From Siphlonurus alternatus (Eukaryota; Arthropoda; Insecta; Ephemeroptera; Siphlonuridae), in the NCBI GenBank assembly GCA_949825025.1, contig OX463785.1, positions 18,043,971 through 18,107,970 of the forward strand: DNA of 64,000 bases, in the 5' to 3' direction. Below the pieces are notes generated by a model that searched no databases, was not told the origin of the DNA, and worked only from the letters and a program-made list of their open reading frames with translations. Both the position numbers and the translations under genes were made by a program. Shown piece after piece: positions 13,801 through 27,600 of this stretch; the stretch's first letter is position 1; each line of letters opens with the position of its first letter.

Positions 13801-15318
13801 TAAGTGGCACTTTTTACAATTTTAATAACAATTTCACAGCTATAATAAATGAAACTGTATTTCATTCAGGATATTATGCTCTCTAATTACTAATAGAATT
13901 GTTACAATGACCTCTTACATACGTACTGTATGCATACTGTATTTACCGTGTGCAAATAATATGCATTCAGTACGTTATTTGTACGTATATGATAAAAGAA
14001 CAGAATAAACAGACACCTCATTTAATATGCATACCATGTGATTCTTGGGCCAGTCTCTTCCCCTCACAGTCAGCCAAGTATTCCTTTGCATTATTAGTGT
14101 CTGGTATGCATGCATCAGCATGATGACAATACTGATTTTCCCCAGCTCTTAACCATGAATAAATTATATTATTTTATAGCAACTTTATCAACTTTGAGCT
14201 TCAAGTATCAACTAATTAATAGAATGCATTCATGGTCATAAAAGGCACATGTTTTTAGACAAAATATTTCTATCTTCATCTATTTTCGTTTGTTTTATGA
14301 AGCGATAATTCAGGTAAAGAATGTAATACATTCAGAGGAAAAAAGGCCATTTTGAGCTATTTTAGTCTATTTTTAGCTACTGTTAGTAATGCAGTACATT
14401 CAAGTTGAATAAGCACATCTTTGGGCCAAAGAGGTCCATTTTAAGCTGGTTTGGTCCACTTTGGGCTACCTTTACCAATGCAGTACATTCAGGGTGGATC
14501 GGCACATCTTTGGGCAAAAGAGGTCCATTTTAAGCTGTTTTGGTCCACTTTGGGCTACCTTTACCAATGCAGTACATTCAGGGTGGATCGGCACATCTTT
14601 GGGCAAAGGAGGTCCATTTTAAGCTGGTTTGGTCCACTTTGGGCTACCTTTACCAATGCAGTATATTCAGGGTGGATTGGCACATCTTTGGGCAAAAGAG
14701 GTCAATTTTAAGCAGTTTTGGTCCACTTTGGGCTACCTAAACCAATGCAGTATATTCAGGGTGGATCGGCACATCTTTGGGCAAAAGAGGTCCATTTTAA
14801 GCTGTTTTGGTCCACTTTGGGCTACCTTAGCCAATGCAGTATATTCAGGGTGGATCGGCACATCTTTGGGCAAAAGAGGTCCATTTTAAGCTGTTTTGGT
14901 CTATTTTGAGCTATATAAGCGTACTGGGGACAACCAGGGTAGAAAAGGTCAAGTTAATTGGGCAAATTTGGTCAATTTCCAGCTTGTTTAAGCATGGCAT
15001 AGTTGGTTCAAACTGATTCATAATGAGCTACATAGAGCTATGGATTAAGTGGTGTATTGGTCCAGTTAGGGTTATATTGGGCTATTACAGCTCAATGTTA
15101 CTTTTTTTGCTAGCCCAGATTTGCCCAAAATCGGCCAATTAGGTGCCTGTCGGAGTCTAATTGGGCTAGCAAAATTTTGGTCTTATTTGAGCTGATAAGC
15201 CCAAAGTGTAGTCAAAATTTATACGTGATGAGAAAAAGTACGAAAGTTACCCCTGCTGATGTGATGTCAATTTTTAAAGAAACGGTATTATGTACTGTAA
15301 AGCCGTTAAATAAGTGAA

Positions 15319-15402
<84 letters not shown>

Positions 15403-18400
15403 ATACGCAAGGGTTATTAACATTCATGCAGGATGTCTCGAGGTACACATTTGTAGCTATTTTATTGTAACATTAGATTTTACTTATAACTTACAATAAT
15501 ATTAATAATAAGAGTCTCTTGTTTGAGTACCCAAGCTCAATTTTTTTATGTTATACACTATAACTTTCATGTAGGATTTATTTGCACCTTACCCTTACCA
15601 TAAACCATAACTACATAATTACAACACTATAATAACTAACTAACTAAACCCATAAGCTTGACACAGAGAGTTTTATACTAGGAAAAATTGATTTTGCTTT
15701 GTGTATATGGCAATTTGCATTTGATAAACTATCAAATAATAAATACAGTATGACTTTATATTTTACAAACAACATTGTGTTATTTTCTATAAACGGAATT
15801 TTATGTTGAATTATCATACATTACAGTATAATAAAAAGTCTTATATAAAAGCATTGTCATAATATATGGACATGCATTTCATTTGAAAAAGCTTAAAAAT
15901 AAAATAATGATATGTCTCTATTTTAGCTATATCTATATGCAGTACATACTCCTTAATTAACATAAAAGTTAGCATTTGTGTAAGTTAAATGGATGTACCT
16001 TTTTGTTAAGCAAAGTGTATAATAATAGTCTGTTAATACCACGACTAACATCACCACGTCCTTAATTCTATTTCCGATAATTATTTATTGATCAAACGTC
16101 AGGAAAATGGAGAGACAATGGGCAATTAAACTGCGCATGAAATTCTTATTTAAAAGAACATATCGAGTTATGTAGTATAATTTTTTTAACTTTATAACAC
16201 TGAGGGAAAAGACTCTGTGACGTCATAATCATGGAACATCTTTCCTTATACTTGCGTGTTAAATATTTGCATGACTATGACGTCACAGCATTTTGCAGTA
16301 CAATTTTAAGGATGTCGAGACCGAGAGTGTTAAAAAAATTGAGAAAAATGGACAGATTGTCCAAAAGGGTGCTCAAAAATCAACATCTAAATGATAGGAA
16401 ATATATTTTACATTGGTATAGATTTATTTTCCATCAAAATATTTTTATTGGTGTATACTACACGCGTTGTTCACAGCAGGGAGTTTTTAGCAGGCGGTGA
16501 TACCACAGCTAGTGTAGTGGTTGTCCCCGCTCTGTTTTCACGCCTCCTCTTCCGCACAATTTTATTCTTTTGTTTTCAATACATGAGTCACAAACAGTGG
16601 TGAAAACAATATAAAAATAATATCAAGTACAGAAAAATATTACGATTTTTTTTTTTTAATATTCTATTGACAGCAGACATTATTTTTGTATTGTATAAAA
16701 AAAGTGGAAAAAAATGTATTTTTAAATTTATATCGAGCATTTCATGGTGTAATTTTTAGAAATTTGATGAAATAATATTTTATAAAAAGAATTAATTAGT
16801 TTTTAATAAGATTTAAATATAAAAAATGTTAAATTAATAAAACTTTAATGAAAAGAATTCATATTAAATAAAAAAGTTAACCCTATAACAAACAGTTACC
16901 ACTATTATCATTTAAATTAAAAAAAAAAAAAAAAAAGAAAAAGACTTTACTTTTTTTTATATCGACCACAAAAACTTTTTTAATTTGAAATTGAACTTTC
17001 TCCTTTTTTTCTGTTCTACAACTTTGGTTTTTACGAGAAGAGAGAGAAAAGAACGAAGGTTTTTTTGGTCACTAAGGGGTGTTTTTGTGAGTGTGTGGAA
17101 ATTGATAGAGCTGAGAGTGAAGTCGAGAGATAGAGGAGAGTAAAATTGGGTTTTACTTCTGAACAACTTGTATACCCGTAAGGGGTAAAACCAAAAACCC
17201 CTACTCTCTCTCATCATACAACTTTTTTTTTAGTCTCATATCATTGATGAGTTAAAGAGCGCGCGCGCGTAAAACTAAGCAATAAATCCCTTTCGGAATG
17301 ACCATTGGCTCTTCTCTTTTCTCTCTCTCTTCTCAATATAGTAGTTGCTATAACAACCGTCGTTGGGTGTATATGATGTAGGTCCCCACCCGCCACCGTT
17401 GAACGTTATAACGTCACATACACATCTCCTGTTGTATTATATAGCAAACGACGCAAAAAGGGTTTCAACATCCCAACACTAGTAGTGAGCAAGCAAAAGA
17501 GGAGCTTTACTAAAGTATCGATTCAAAACCTTGCCAGTCTCCTTTCCTCCCTTCGCGCTCTCGTCGTCCATTCCGACCATCCCCTCCTCCTCCTACCACC
17601 ACCTCTCTTACGTCTTTTACTTTGCTATATAAACCCAAGAGACAGACAGACAGACAATCTACTCAACAACCACATTTACAAACATGTTACGTCATAATAA
17701 AATTACTTAAATATCACCCCTTTTTTTTGGTGTTATTAATTACTTATTTTTTTTTATCATTATACAGTTTTATAAAGATAAAGATTCCTCCCCTTTTATA
17801 AAGGTAACCGGAAGTCTTCTTGCTATTGCAGGATGTGATTTAATCTTTCAAAGATACATATTTTTTTTAACACAAATTATATTCAAACGAATATCTTTAT
17901 ATTTTTGAGGAGAAGTGTTAATTTAAATAAATAATTGTTATAACAAAGAATAAAAAAACATAAGGGTTCACCGAAAAAAATGTTGGCTCATGATGGCTTG
18001 ATGATGTAAGCGCTCCGGACAATCATTAATCTGTTGATAATCTGTTGACGATGGATGTTACGAGGCGTTGTCAACGGATTCGTACTAACAACCGTAATGT
18101 GGACGTATATTGAGTGTTATTTAAACATGTACATCAGCACAAGAAATTGTCTTTTTTTTTTGGGGGGGGGGGGGTATTTTTTTTTTTCACTTCTTCACAA
18201 AACGTAATAAGATTGCATCACTTTTGTATTGTCAAGTCTTTGCTACACCACAACTAATTTTGTCCACTGTAAATAGTTCATATATGGGATAATATGTCAT
18301 CGCCTCAAAATGCTCTTGAAAACTTAAAAAGAAAAAAAAAAAAAAGAGTGATAAAATGATCCTTGAATACAATGTACAGTACAAAAGAGAAATTATAAAT

Positions 18401-21400
18401 GGTGTACCACTTTTATTTTTTAGTTATCTTAGATACACTGTGAGGCGACGATGTCAAGTTATCTCTCACGATATTGAAACGTTACTCTCAAATAAGGATT
18501 ATGAAAATTAGTTCAGTGATTTGTATAGTATATCTATATGTTAAAAATGTCTTTCATCCCCTGCAACGTTCCTTTTCATTTAGCAGTGTTATCAGTCAGT
18601 TATCAAATTTTCTTTTTTGTTGCTAAGCAGGGTAATACAGGCGCGGATCCAAGGGGGGGGGGGGGCGATCGCCCCCCCCCCCAAAAGGTCCCAAAATACA
18701 TTGAAGGTATTACCACCCCCCACCCATCGCCCCCCCTCCCACTCCAAAATTTAACATTGCGGGATAGGGCACCGCCCCCCCCCCCCCAAAGCCGCGGGCT
18801 GGATCCGCCCCTGGGGTAATATTGCCAACATGAATGCAGTCTACCATATTGTCTACATTAAATTTATAATATGCATCCCGGTGCCTTTACTATCACAATG
18901 GACAACCTTCATGAAATTTTTATTACATATTTAGAGGACCTCAAGGTAGATATATTGTCAATATTTATTCATTTTTTTTTAAACTAACACCTTAAAATCA
19001 TGCTGCAAAACGCTATGACGTCATAGTCATGCAAATATTTAACAATTAAGCATACAACCTTCATGAAGTTTGTCCATTATTATAAAAAGTTGTGGTATTT
19101 TCATCATAAGACTTACATGCTTTTCAGGTGCATACATTTTATAATCCGATAGTATTATAGTTCCAAACTTATGGTGACATTTTTATTTAATCTATTATAT
19201 GAATTTCTTCACTTCCGTATATAGAAACTTGTTTTAGATGTACTATACTTACAGTATATAAAGTCATAACCATAGAAAACATATATATATATATTTTTAT
19301 AGACCACATAAATATATAGTTTATGTATAAATATATAGTCAACAGTATAGAAAAAAGTTATTATTATTACTTTATACAATACTGCAGAGAAGTTTGCAAA
19401 TCTGTTCAAAACAGAAATTATTTTTTTATTATTTATTATTCTCATATAATAATGTTAGTACTGAAATTGATATAAAAATATAACAAAACAACAATATTAA
19501 AAAATAAAAACATTATTTATTTAATGTTTAATTAAAAACAACACTATTTAAATATAGTGCAGTAAAACGGTGTTACAACAGAATCGTATGGTGCAGTGTG
19601 TACAAAAATCAATTTATCGATTTTGATACTCAATAAAAAAAGGTTTTCTTCTCTACTTTTCTTGAGAGGGCAATATGAAAAGTTTCTTTGTACACATAAT
19701 AGTAATATTTCATCCTTTCACAAGTTTGACAGGCAATGCATATAAATAACCAAATCTTATTCAATTTTTGACAATATATTATATAAAGAAAAAAGTTCAA
19801 GTTTAAAAAAAAAAAAAAACGTTTGGGAGTGGCAAATTATTTACTATCAATTTTATTATGTTGAACTTGATTCTATATTAAAATTTTCATCATAATTCAA
19901 ACAAAGATGAAAAAAAAAAATGTAAAAATTGCATAATTGCGAATAAAACAATGAAACTTTTGAGATGGGTGTCTTGCTTGTTTAAACTATAAATTCATAA
20001 TTCGTAGACTTACATAAATAATTTATATGCATTTTTAAAAAATAATATGCTACTGTTAACTAAAGATCTGCTTATTCCTGGCATAAAAAGTAGCGACCTT
20101 AAAAAATAAAGCTAATTTATATTCTTATGAAACCTGAATGGTTGATGCCTATTTTTGGAAGCAAATGTCTCAATCGTATTTCAAATTTTAAAAAGTTTCA
20201 ACTCACCCTTTGCAGGGTCAGGATGCAGACCTCGATGTAGCGGACTGCGAGGTCCAATCAGAACAGGAGGGGTCGACCCTTGTTGCAGGGATTTCCGCTT
20301 GTGGTTGCACAGCCTGGTTCGATCAGAAGGGTCAGAGGTCAAGGGCCAAGCCCTGTTAGTCACCTGGAGAACAAACAAGGTCAAAAGGTTAACGTCTGGA
20401 GAACAATGTGTTGACGACATTATCATAGTTTTAAATCGCAGGTAAAATATATGGTGTTTATTTAAGGATTTTTGTAGTTGTTTTGTTTATTTTAGAGAAA
20501 AATAACAAACATTTAAATTAGATTTATATCAGTGTCTATTTAAAAAACAGGTTTGAAAATTGTGTAACAATTATGAAGTTAATATAAAAAACAATTCTTA
20601 TAAATTTTTATATACAGAAAAGCTTTTCTGTTTGCCAATACTTGTTTTATATCCATGATATAACTATTGTTTTCACTGTACATTAATTTAATGTTCATAA
20701 GAAGATTGAATAATAAAAAAAAAAACATCTTCGAGTTATTGATCATGATGTAATATTTATTTAAATTTTACAAAATAAAAAATATCCTAAAGGAAATAAC
20801 ATTCTGAGGAAAGATGAGAAACATTAAAAGTATCAGATGGATTCATTTCCTTTGAGAAAAAAAAAAAAAAACGTTAAATAAAGTTTACATTTTTAATGTC
20901 AATATAAAGCAGAAATACGTATCATCAAATATGACATCAATTTTTATAAATACAACATCGTTTTATCTCAGAACAATAATATGAAGTATATAATTTCTCA
21001 ACAAATAAGTTAAGAAGTTAATTATCATTATAAATTATAGCTATATTAAAGTAATAGTGTCATTGTGACAACATTTTAAATGAGAACACAAAAACAAGAA
21101 TATAAAAACAGATTCATAAAATAAAATTATAATAAGTTATACACAGACTTCAATAATCAAAGCTATATAGCTACCAGCATATTATAAACTTGATATTATA
21201 ATTTATGCAAAAAAATATTCGTGAATAATTTTGCACGTGCACGTATATAGTTGTGTTCTGTAGAGTAGCCAGAAAAGTAAAATTGGGGGAAGGTAGGGGG
21301 GAGAGGCATGAAATGGGATAGAGGTGGACACAAACTCTTTAAATGCATTTTCCTTCTAATGGAGTATCGACCTCAATTTTTTTTTTAATGCAGAAATGGA

Positions 21401-24400
21401 TAGAAGGTGCAAAGTTATGCTACCGTGATTTTTTTTTTTCAGATTTTTTTGAGACCGGGAACTATTTTTAAAAATTTATTGAAAATCCTTTTTGTGACGT
21501 CACGAGACGCCGCTCCTTAAGAGAAAGATAGGACTTGCCGCCTCGTGACGTCATAAAAAGGATTTTCAATAATTTTTTTAAAAATAGTCCCCTGTCTCAA
21601 AAAAATCTGAAAAAAAATCACGATAGGATAACTTTGCAGCCTCTATCCATTTCTGCAATAAAAAAAAATTGAGGTCGATACTTTATTCGAGGATGGGGAC
21701 CCCCCCCCCCCCTTCTTCTCCAAATATATCCTAGTTATTTTATCGGAAAAAATTAATATTTAATTTAATTGTATTATTCTTTGCAGCTTTGAGTATTATA
21801 ATAGTATTTAATGAAATATAATGAGGACATATATAACTTGTCCTTAAAAATAATTAATAATGATTATTGCAATATAATAAAAGAAATGTAACGGGTACGA
21901 TGCCAATCCATCAAAGATAAGGAAGACTCTTTTGAGCAATTTGTGATATTGATAAATTGCTGCAGAACAAATTGACACATCGAAAACATTACAAACAAAA
22001 TGTAAGAATTATGAATTACGTTTGGCATTGTTAAAAATATAATCTTGCACATTTAACTAAAAATAAAATATTTTTAAAAATCATGTTTCATTACAAATTT
22101 AACTGTTACAGTAAAAAAATTAAAAACCCTATCAACAATTTTAAATTATAACATTTTTTTTTACACTCTCGAATTAAGGTAGAGATAACACGGATCAGCT
22201 GGCCCAATGCTAAAAAAATCCCATTCATAAAAATTATGAATTTTTTTTTTAAAATGTTCTCCTCTACATCCCCTATCAGTAGGTAAAATATCAGGTATAC
22301 AAAAACGAGCTAGTTTTCGAGTTATTAATTTTTAAAGTTGACTAATTTAACATGTAAGTTTCATTTCTCCATGTTAAATTAGAGAACTTTAAAAATTAAT
22401 TACTCGAAAACTAGCTCGTTTTTGTAAACCTGATATTTTACCTACTGATAGGGGATGTAGAGGAGAACATTTTAAATTTTTTTCATAATTTTTATGAATG
22501 GGATTTTTTTAGCATTGGGCCAGCTGATTCGTATTATCTCGAATCTACCTTAAGGGACACAAACTTATGTAAATTTTTCTCCTGCCCCCTCCCTCCCCCC
22601 TCCTATGCAGTCCAAACAATATTATTTTCCACAAAATTATAGCTAAAGTTTAACATTTTTCACCTTCCTTCTTCCTTTTCATACTTCAATTTTGAAACAT
22701 TTCATACTCCTCACATGCAAAATAAAATTGAAAATCATCCATGAAAGTTATTACCTTTCATTTTCAGATGAATCTAAAACAAATTCAACAATATATTATA
22801 TATAATTATGTTCCCTTCCTTTCTTTACCTTTAACCGTATCATAGTGTCAATGCTATCAAAACTATATAACTGAAGAGGGATTTATGAAGTATAAAATTT
22901 TATAACTATTATATTAATATATTTCTACAGTATGAGCCTCTATATTTAATAACAAAAAACAGCAGCAGTATAGCTTTAGAATATTATGCGTACAACCAAA
23001 AAAAAAAAAAAAAAGTATATAATATAAGTACTGTACCTCACTAACCATCACTGGTTATATAATATAAGGATGATATAATAAATAAAATATATTCTTTTAT
23101 ATACAAAATAGATTTGTGTTTATAATATGAAGGGAGAAAAAGCCAGTTTGGTTGGTTACTGGGTAGCAGTAGCTATATACTGCATACACATACTCTTTTT
23201 TTATATATATATATACATATGTATATAATATAATATCTCTCTTCTATAGTCTTTTCAATAGATTTTTAGTGGGTCCATGCCTCCTCTTTTTTTGACTATA
23301 GTAATGCAACAACATAAGCAGCAAAAATATTCCCCTTCACATTTATTTTCCCATTCAAAATATTCTTGCATGCATCTACCCCATATGTTTAATGTACACA
23401 TGTATGTATGCATATTATATATATAGGAATGGGGTGGGCAGGACTATATACTTGAAGAGAGGGGAAAATACAAAAGTATAAAAAGATGCGCCGCTTTACA
23501 AATTTTCAAAACCCTATATAGAAAAGAAAATTTTATAACATATAAAATGTTATAAAAATGTTTTTTTTTTATTATTATTAAATAATATTAAACCTATAAA
23601 ATTAGATTATTCATATAAAAATGTATGAAAAATAAAGGAATATTATATTATATACAGGGAAACGAAAAAGAGATAATAAAAAAGTGGACATGACTTGAAA
23701 TTTAAAAGAGAATGTATCTCATAAAATATTGAAATATAAAACATAAAATCTTATTGTTTTGCATAATGATGTGTAAAGATATAAATTTACTGTCAACTCA
23801 AAATATATTAAGAAATTTTATTTACTTTTTACACGACAAGGTTCATATTGTCTTTTAAATAAATAGAATTTTCAACTACATTGATAAATTATAAATAAAT
23901 CTGAAACTTTCAATTCATTTTGATGTAGATTTTTGTTTCTTATAATTTAAATAATGTAACACATCAGCTGTTAGAATTTAAATGTCCTCACATAAACAAA
24001 TCTGAGAAATATAAAAGGAATTAAATTAAGCTATTAAGTTTATATATACAATGGTCTCCTCGTATTATATAACAAACATATGGCATGTAGTATGAAATTT
24101 GATGTCACGGAATATAATTTTTTTATATGAGAATATTATTTTTTTTTTTTTTTCCTTGTGTCGCGGCGTTTCTATGCGATCATATCCCACGACCCTAAAT
24201 AGTTGACACGTGGTTAGTTTTTTTGTATCTAAAACATCTAACAACAACCACCGTACATTGGGACGTTCTTTTTTTGTAACCACTCTCTATTATAACTGCT
24301 GAAGGGTAATTGTTCCTTTTTATATAACGGTACATGATGAAAATCGATTTAATTTTAAGAGGGATGGGGGAACGTCTTATTTTTTTTTTTTATATTATAC

Positions 24401-24575
24401 TGTTGTCTAGTGTTAAAAATATAAGCTTATGAATTATTTATTAAAATTTCAACATGATTTTGCAAGTTTTTTTTTTTTAAAGAGAGGCAGTACACAATTT
24501 TATTCTATTGAAAAAGAAAAAAAAAAATCAGAATTTAATATAACAAGTATAACAATAAATCGGATATTTGAAATA

Positions 24576-24672
<97 letters not shown>

Positions 24673-27600
24673 AAATAAATAAATAAACTATTGTCATGTA
24701 ACTAAATTTGTTTGCTACAGTCGGCACCTCATAAATCTTTCACCGTTCATCAACTATTGGCGACGGAATTTTTCAAAACCAGGGGTGTATAATTTGTCAA
24801 AATATAGAAAATTATTTTTAAACAAATCTACTAAATTACTTGTAACTGACTATTTAATTATATTATAAATAAAAACTAAATTACATGGATATTATTAAAA
24901 TGATGAATGATGAATATTACAATGTCGTTTTCAACGTGTAACCCCATTTGCTTTTTGTTTTCCAATAAGTAATTAAATTTTATGATAAAACGTAATTTAT
25001 TTAAAAAAGCAGTTTAATTAAAAATATATAGAGTTGAATTACTTTCAGCTTTGTTGCTGCAATGAATTAAAAGTGCAGTGATGTAATAAACCGAACACCA
25101 CACATAAAAATGAATGTCCACTTAAAAGCTATCGTGGAAGTAAATGGAGACAGGTGGACAGTAAAACTGGACATAAAACAAAAGTTTAGTAGTCAATCTT
25201 TGACGTTGTCGCTCTGAAACCTGCCACGCCCCCTTAACAAGTGCTTCTTTTTTACTGTCTCGATATATGACGTCATGGATGTATTAGGGTGGAAAAAAAT
25301 AGTATAGAATCCAAATTTAAAGTCTAATGTGATGCCTTTTAATATTTAAAAGTCATATTTTTAAGACCAAAACAAGAAGTATTACATCGATTTGGCTCAA
25401 TAAAATTTAGAAAATATTGAAATTTAAATTATAAATCAATAAATATTATTAAATATTAAGAACTTCTTTTTGTTTATTTTTGTAATAATTTTATTTATAT
25501 TTAAAGTTATCTAAACTCGTAGATTTCAACCACAATATTGCACTGAAGTAAGACAACACAATTTTTATTTTGCCTCACTGAATGAAGTTGCAGAGACAAA
25601 TAGCTACAGATTTACAAATTTGTATATGGAGGAGGGAAGAAGAGCACTCAAAAATTCACCACAAAAAAATTATACGTTTCTCCAAATCATGATCGAATGC
25701 ATGTCAATGCGCCCACAAAAATAGCAGGAGTAACATTCGTGCTGTCCAGAAGTATACAGTTCATATTTCAAATAAAAAAAAAATGTTATAGTAACTACCA
25801 TGAGCTAATTCAAAACGATACCTATGTTTTTATGTATTTAAGTTTTATTTCCCATTATATTAACACAAGTTAATCTTCTATTGTGTCAATTTTTCTCAAT
25901 ATTTATCATTCTGTGGTTTAAATAAAAAAAAACACATTGTATTCCGGTTACCACATTCCCCCACACATGTGCTTATCTGTGTTGACTAAAACATCTTCAT
26001 CGTGACTCAATGACTTGGTGGTTGCTTATTAATGTCACATGTCTAGCCACAGTGTCTAACAATAGCAACATATGACGATAAGATATTGTCTTGAAGGAAC
26101 TAAAAACTTAATGAGAAAAAAGAACAAAGTTGAAACTGTTAAAAAGTTTAGAATAAAATAGAATTATAATTTAGAGCTTTTCTGTTTAAGATATCTTGTT
26201 TGTTATTGAAAAGTTTTAGCATAAAGTCTGAATAATTTTTCTTTACAAGAAAATTTCATCTCCATATAAACAAATGAAGTTTAAGTTTTCTTGAAAGGAA
26301 AAATTACATACAATAATTAGAAAAATTGTATCGTGTAATACCAGCTTAAGGAAAATTTGTATGAAATAATTAGGAAAATTAAGATCTTTTGTCACCAAAA
26401 TCTTATAAGCTCCAGTATATATATGTGCAATAACTTGAAAGAACGTGACACAACTCCACACAAGTTTTCATAATGGACAACATGCAATGCATGACATTTT
26501 TTTTATTACAGAAATGGATAGAGGGTACCAAATTATGCTACTCTGAATTTTTTTCAGATTTTTTTGAGAGCGGGAACTATTTTTATCCTTTTCTGAAGGA
26601 CAGACTCCTCGTGACGTCATAAAATCGACTTTCAATAATTTTTTAAAAATAGTTTCCGGTCTCTAAAAAATCTGAAAAAATTCAGAGTAGCATAACTTTG
26701 CACCCTCTATCCATTTCTGCAATAAAAAAATGTCATGCAAATTGTCCATTCTTGTATAGAAACTTGGCAGGATGGTGTTCTCAAATCTTCCTACACACGT
26801 GCTGCACATGATAATGCCACGCCCCCTAACCACGTGACTTACCTTGGGGTCAAAGGAGAAGACTCTATCCAGATGTAACGGACACTCCAGTCCGCATTTG
26901 CAGGTACCCGGGGTAACCAAGTAATGTCGCGCGGCATCACGGGAGCACAGCTCTGCGCCGCTTGGACTGTGAACAAGAGGTCAAAGGTCAAATCAAGGTC
27001 ATACAGAGGTCATAGTGATCAGGTAATTTTATGGAGGTCAATTTTACACAAGTGTAATCACGGGAGTATGCAGATCTGTGACTTTTGAGGACTGTAGACA
27101 AGAGGTCAATGCAAGGTCATATAGAGGTCATGGTGGTTAATTTTACACAAGAGGTTTGGTGACCAAGTAATATCACGCATTATCACGGGAGTATACATTT
27201 CTGCGGCACTTGTGGATTGTAGACAAGAGGTCAAAGGGCAGGTCAGGGTCATGGTGACCAGGTGGTTAAATTAACTCTTCACCATTCGTACTGTAGACAA
27301 TTAAGACAGGTTTTAACATATTATAATAAAGTCAAATAAACACATGAAATCAAAGGGAAGCTAGGTTAAAGTAATATAAATATGTGTGACTAAAATCTTC
27401 TTTGGTACATTTTTTCTGCAATGCATGCAAATGACTATACAGTACATAAATATAAAAACGCCCATTAGTTTAATTAAATTGTCTACTCAAGTTAACAACT
27501 TGAAAAAAAAAATGACTATCATAACTTTATAATATTTTTGCTCCTCCCGCCTCTTCAATCTGTTTAAAATGCACTTCAATTATTTGCTATATGTTGAAGT

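Larger units (their letters stand above)
11817..15227. mobile_element. 3.4-kb foldback (FB-like) element, copy 1
   Basis: Both ends carry the inverted sequence CACGTATAAATTTTGACTAC. The left arm and right arm consist of diverged repeats of a motif around GCCCAAAGTGGACCAAAACA, in opposite orientations, with clean 89-bp units at 12600-12795 (minus), 12810-13110 (plus) and about 14390-14905 (plus). A unique core of about 1.2 kb (13210-14370) separates them. No transposase frame is seen; the short frames repeat with the 89-bp period. A second copy, alike almost throughout, lies at 56309-59715 in the same orientation. Target duplication is unclear (possibly ATG). The architecture resembles Drosophila FB elements, but no sequence relation is claimed. 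Confidence 0.9.

Noticed and set aside
12903..14909. Several 60-100 codon frames with shared peptides
   Set aside because: They arise from 89-bp repeats; since 89 is not a multiple of three the same peptides recur in shifted frames, which is not how a gene looks.
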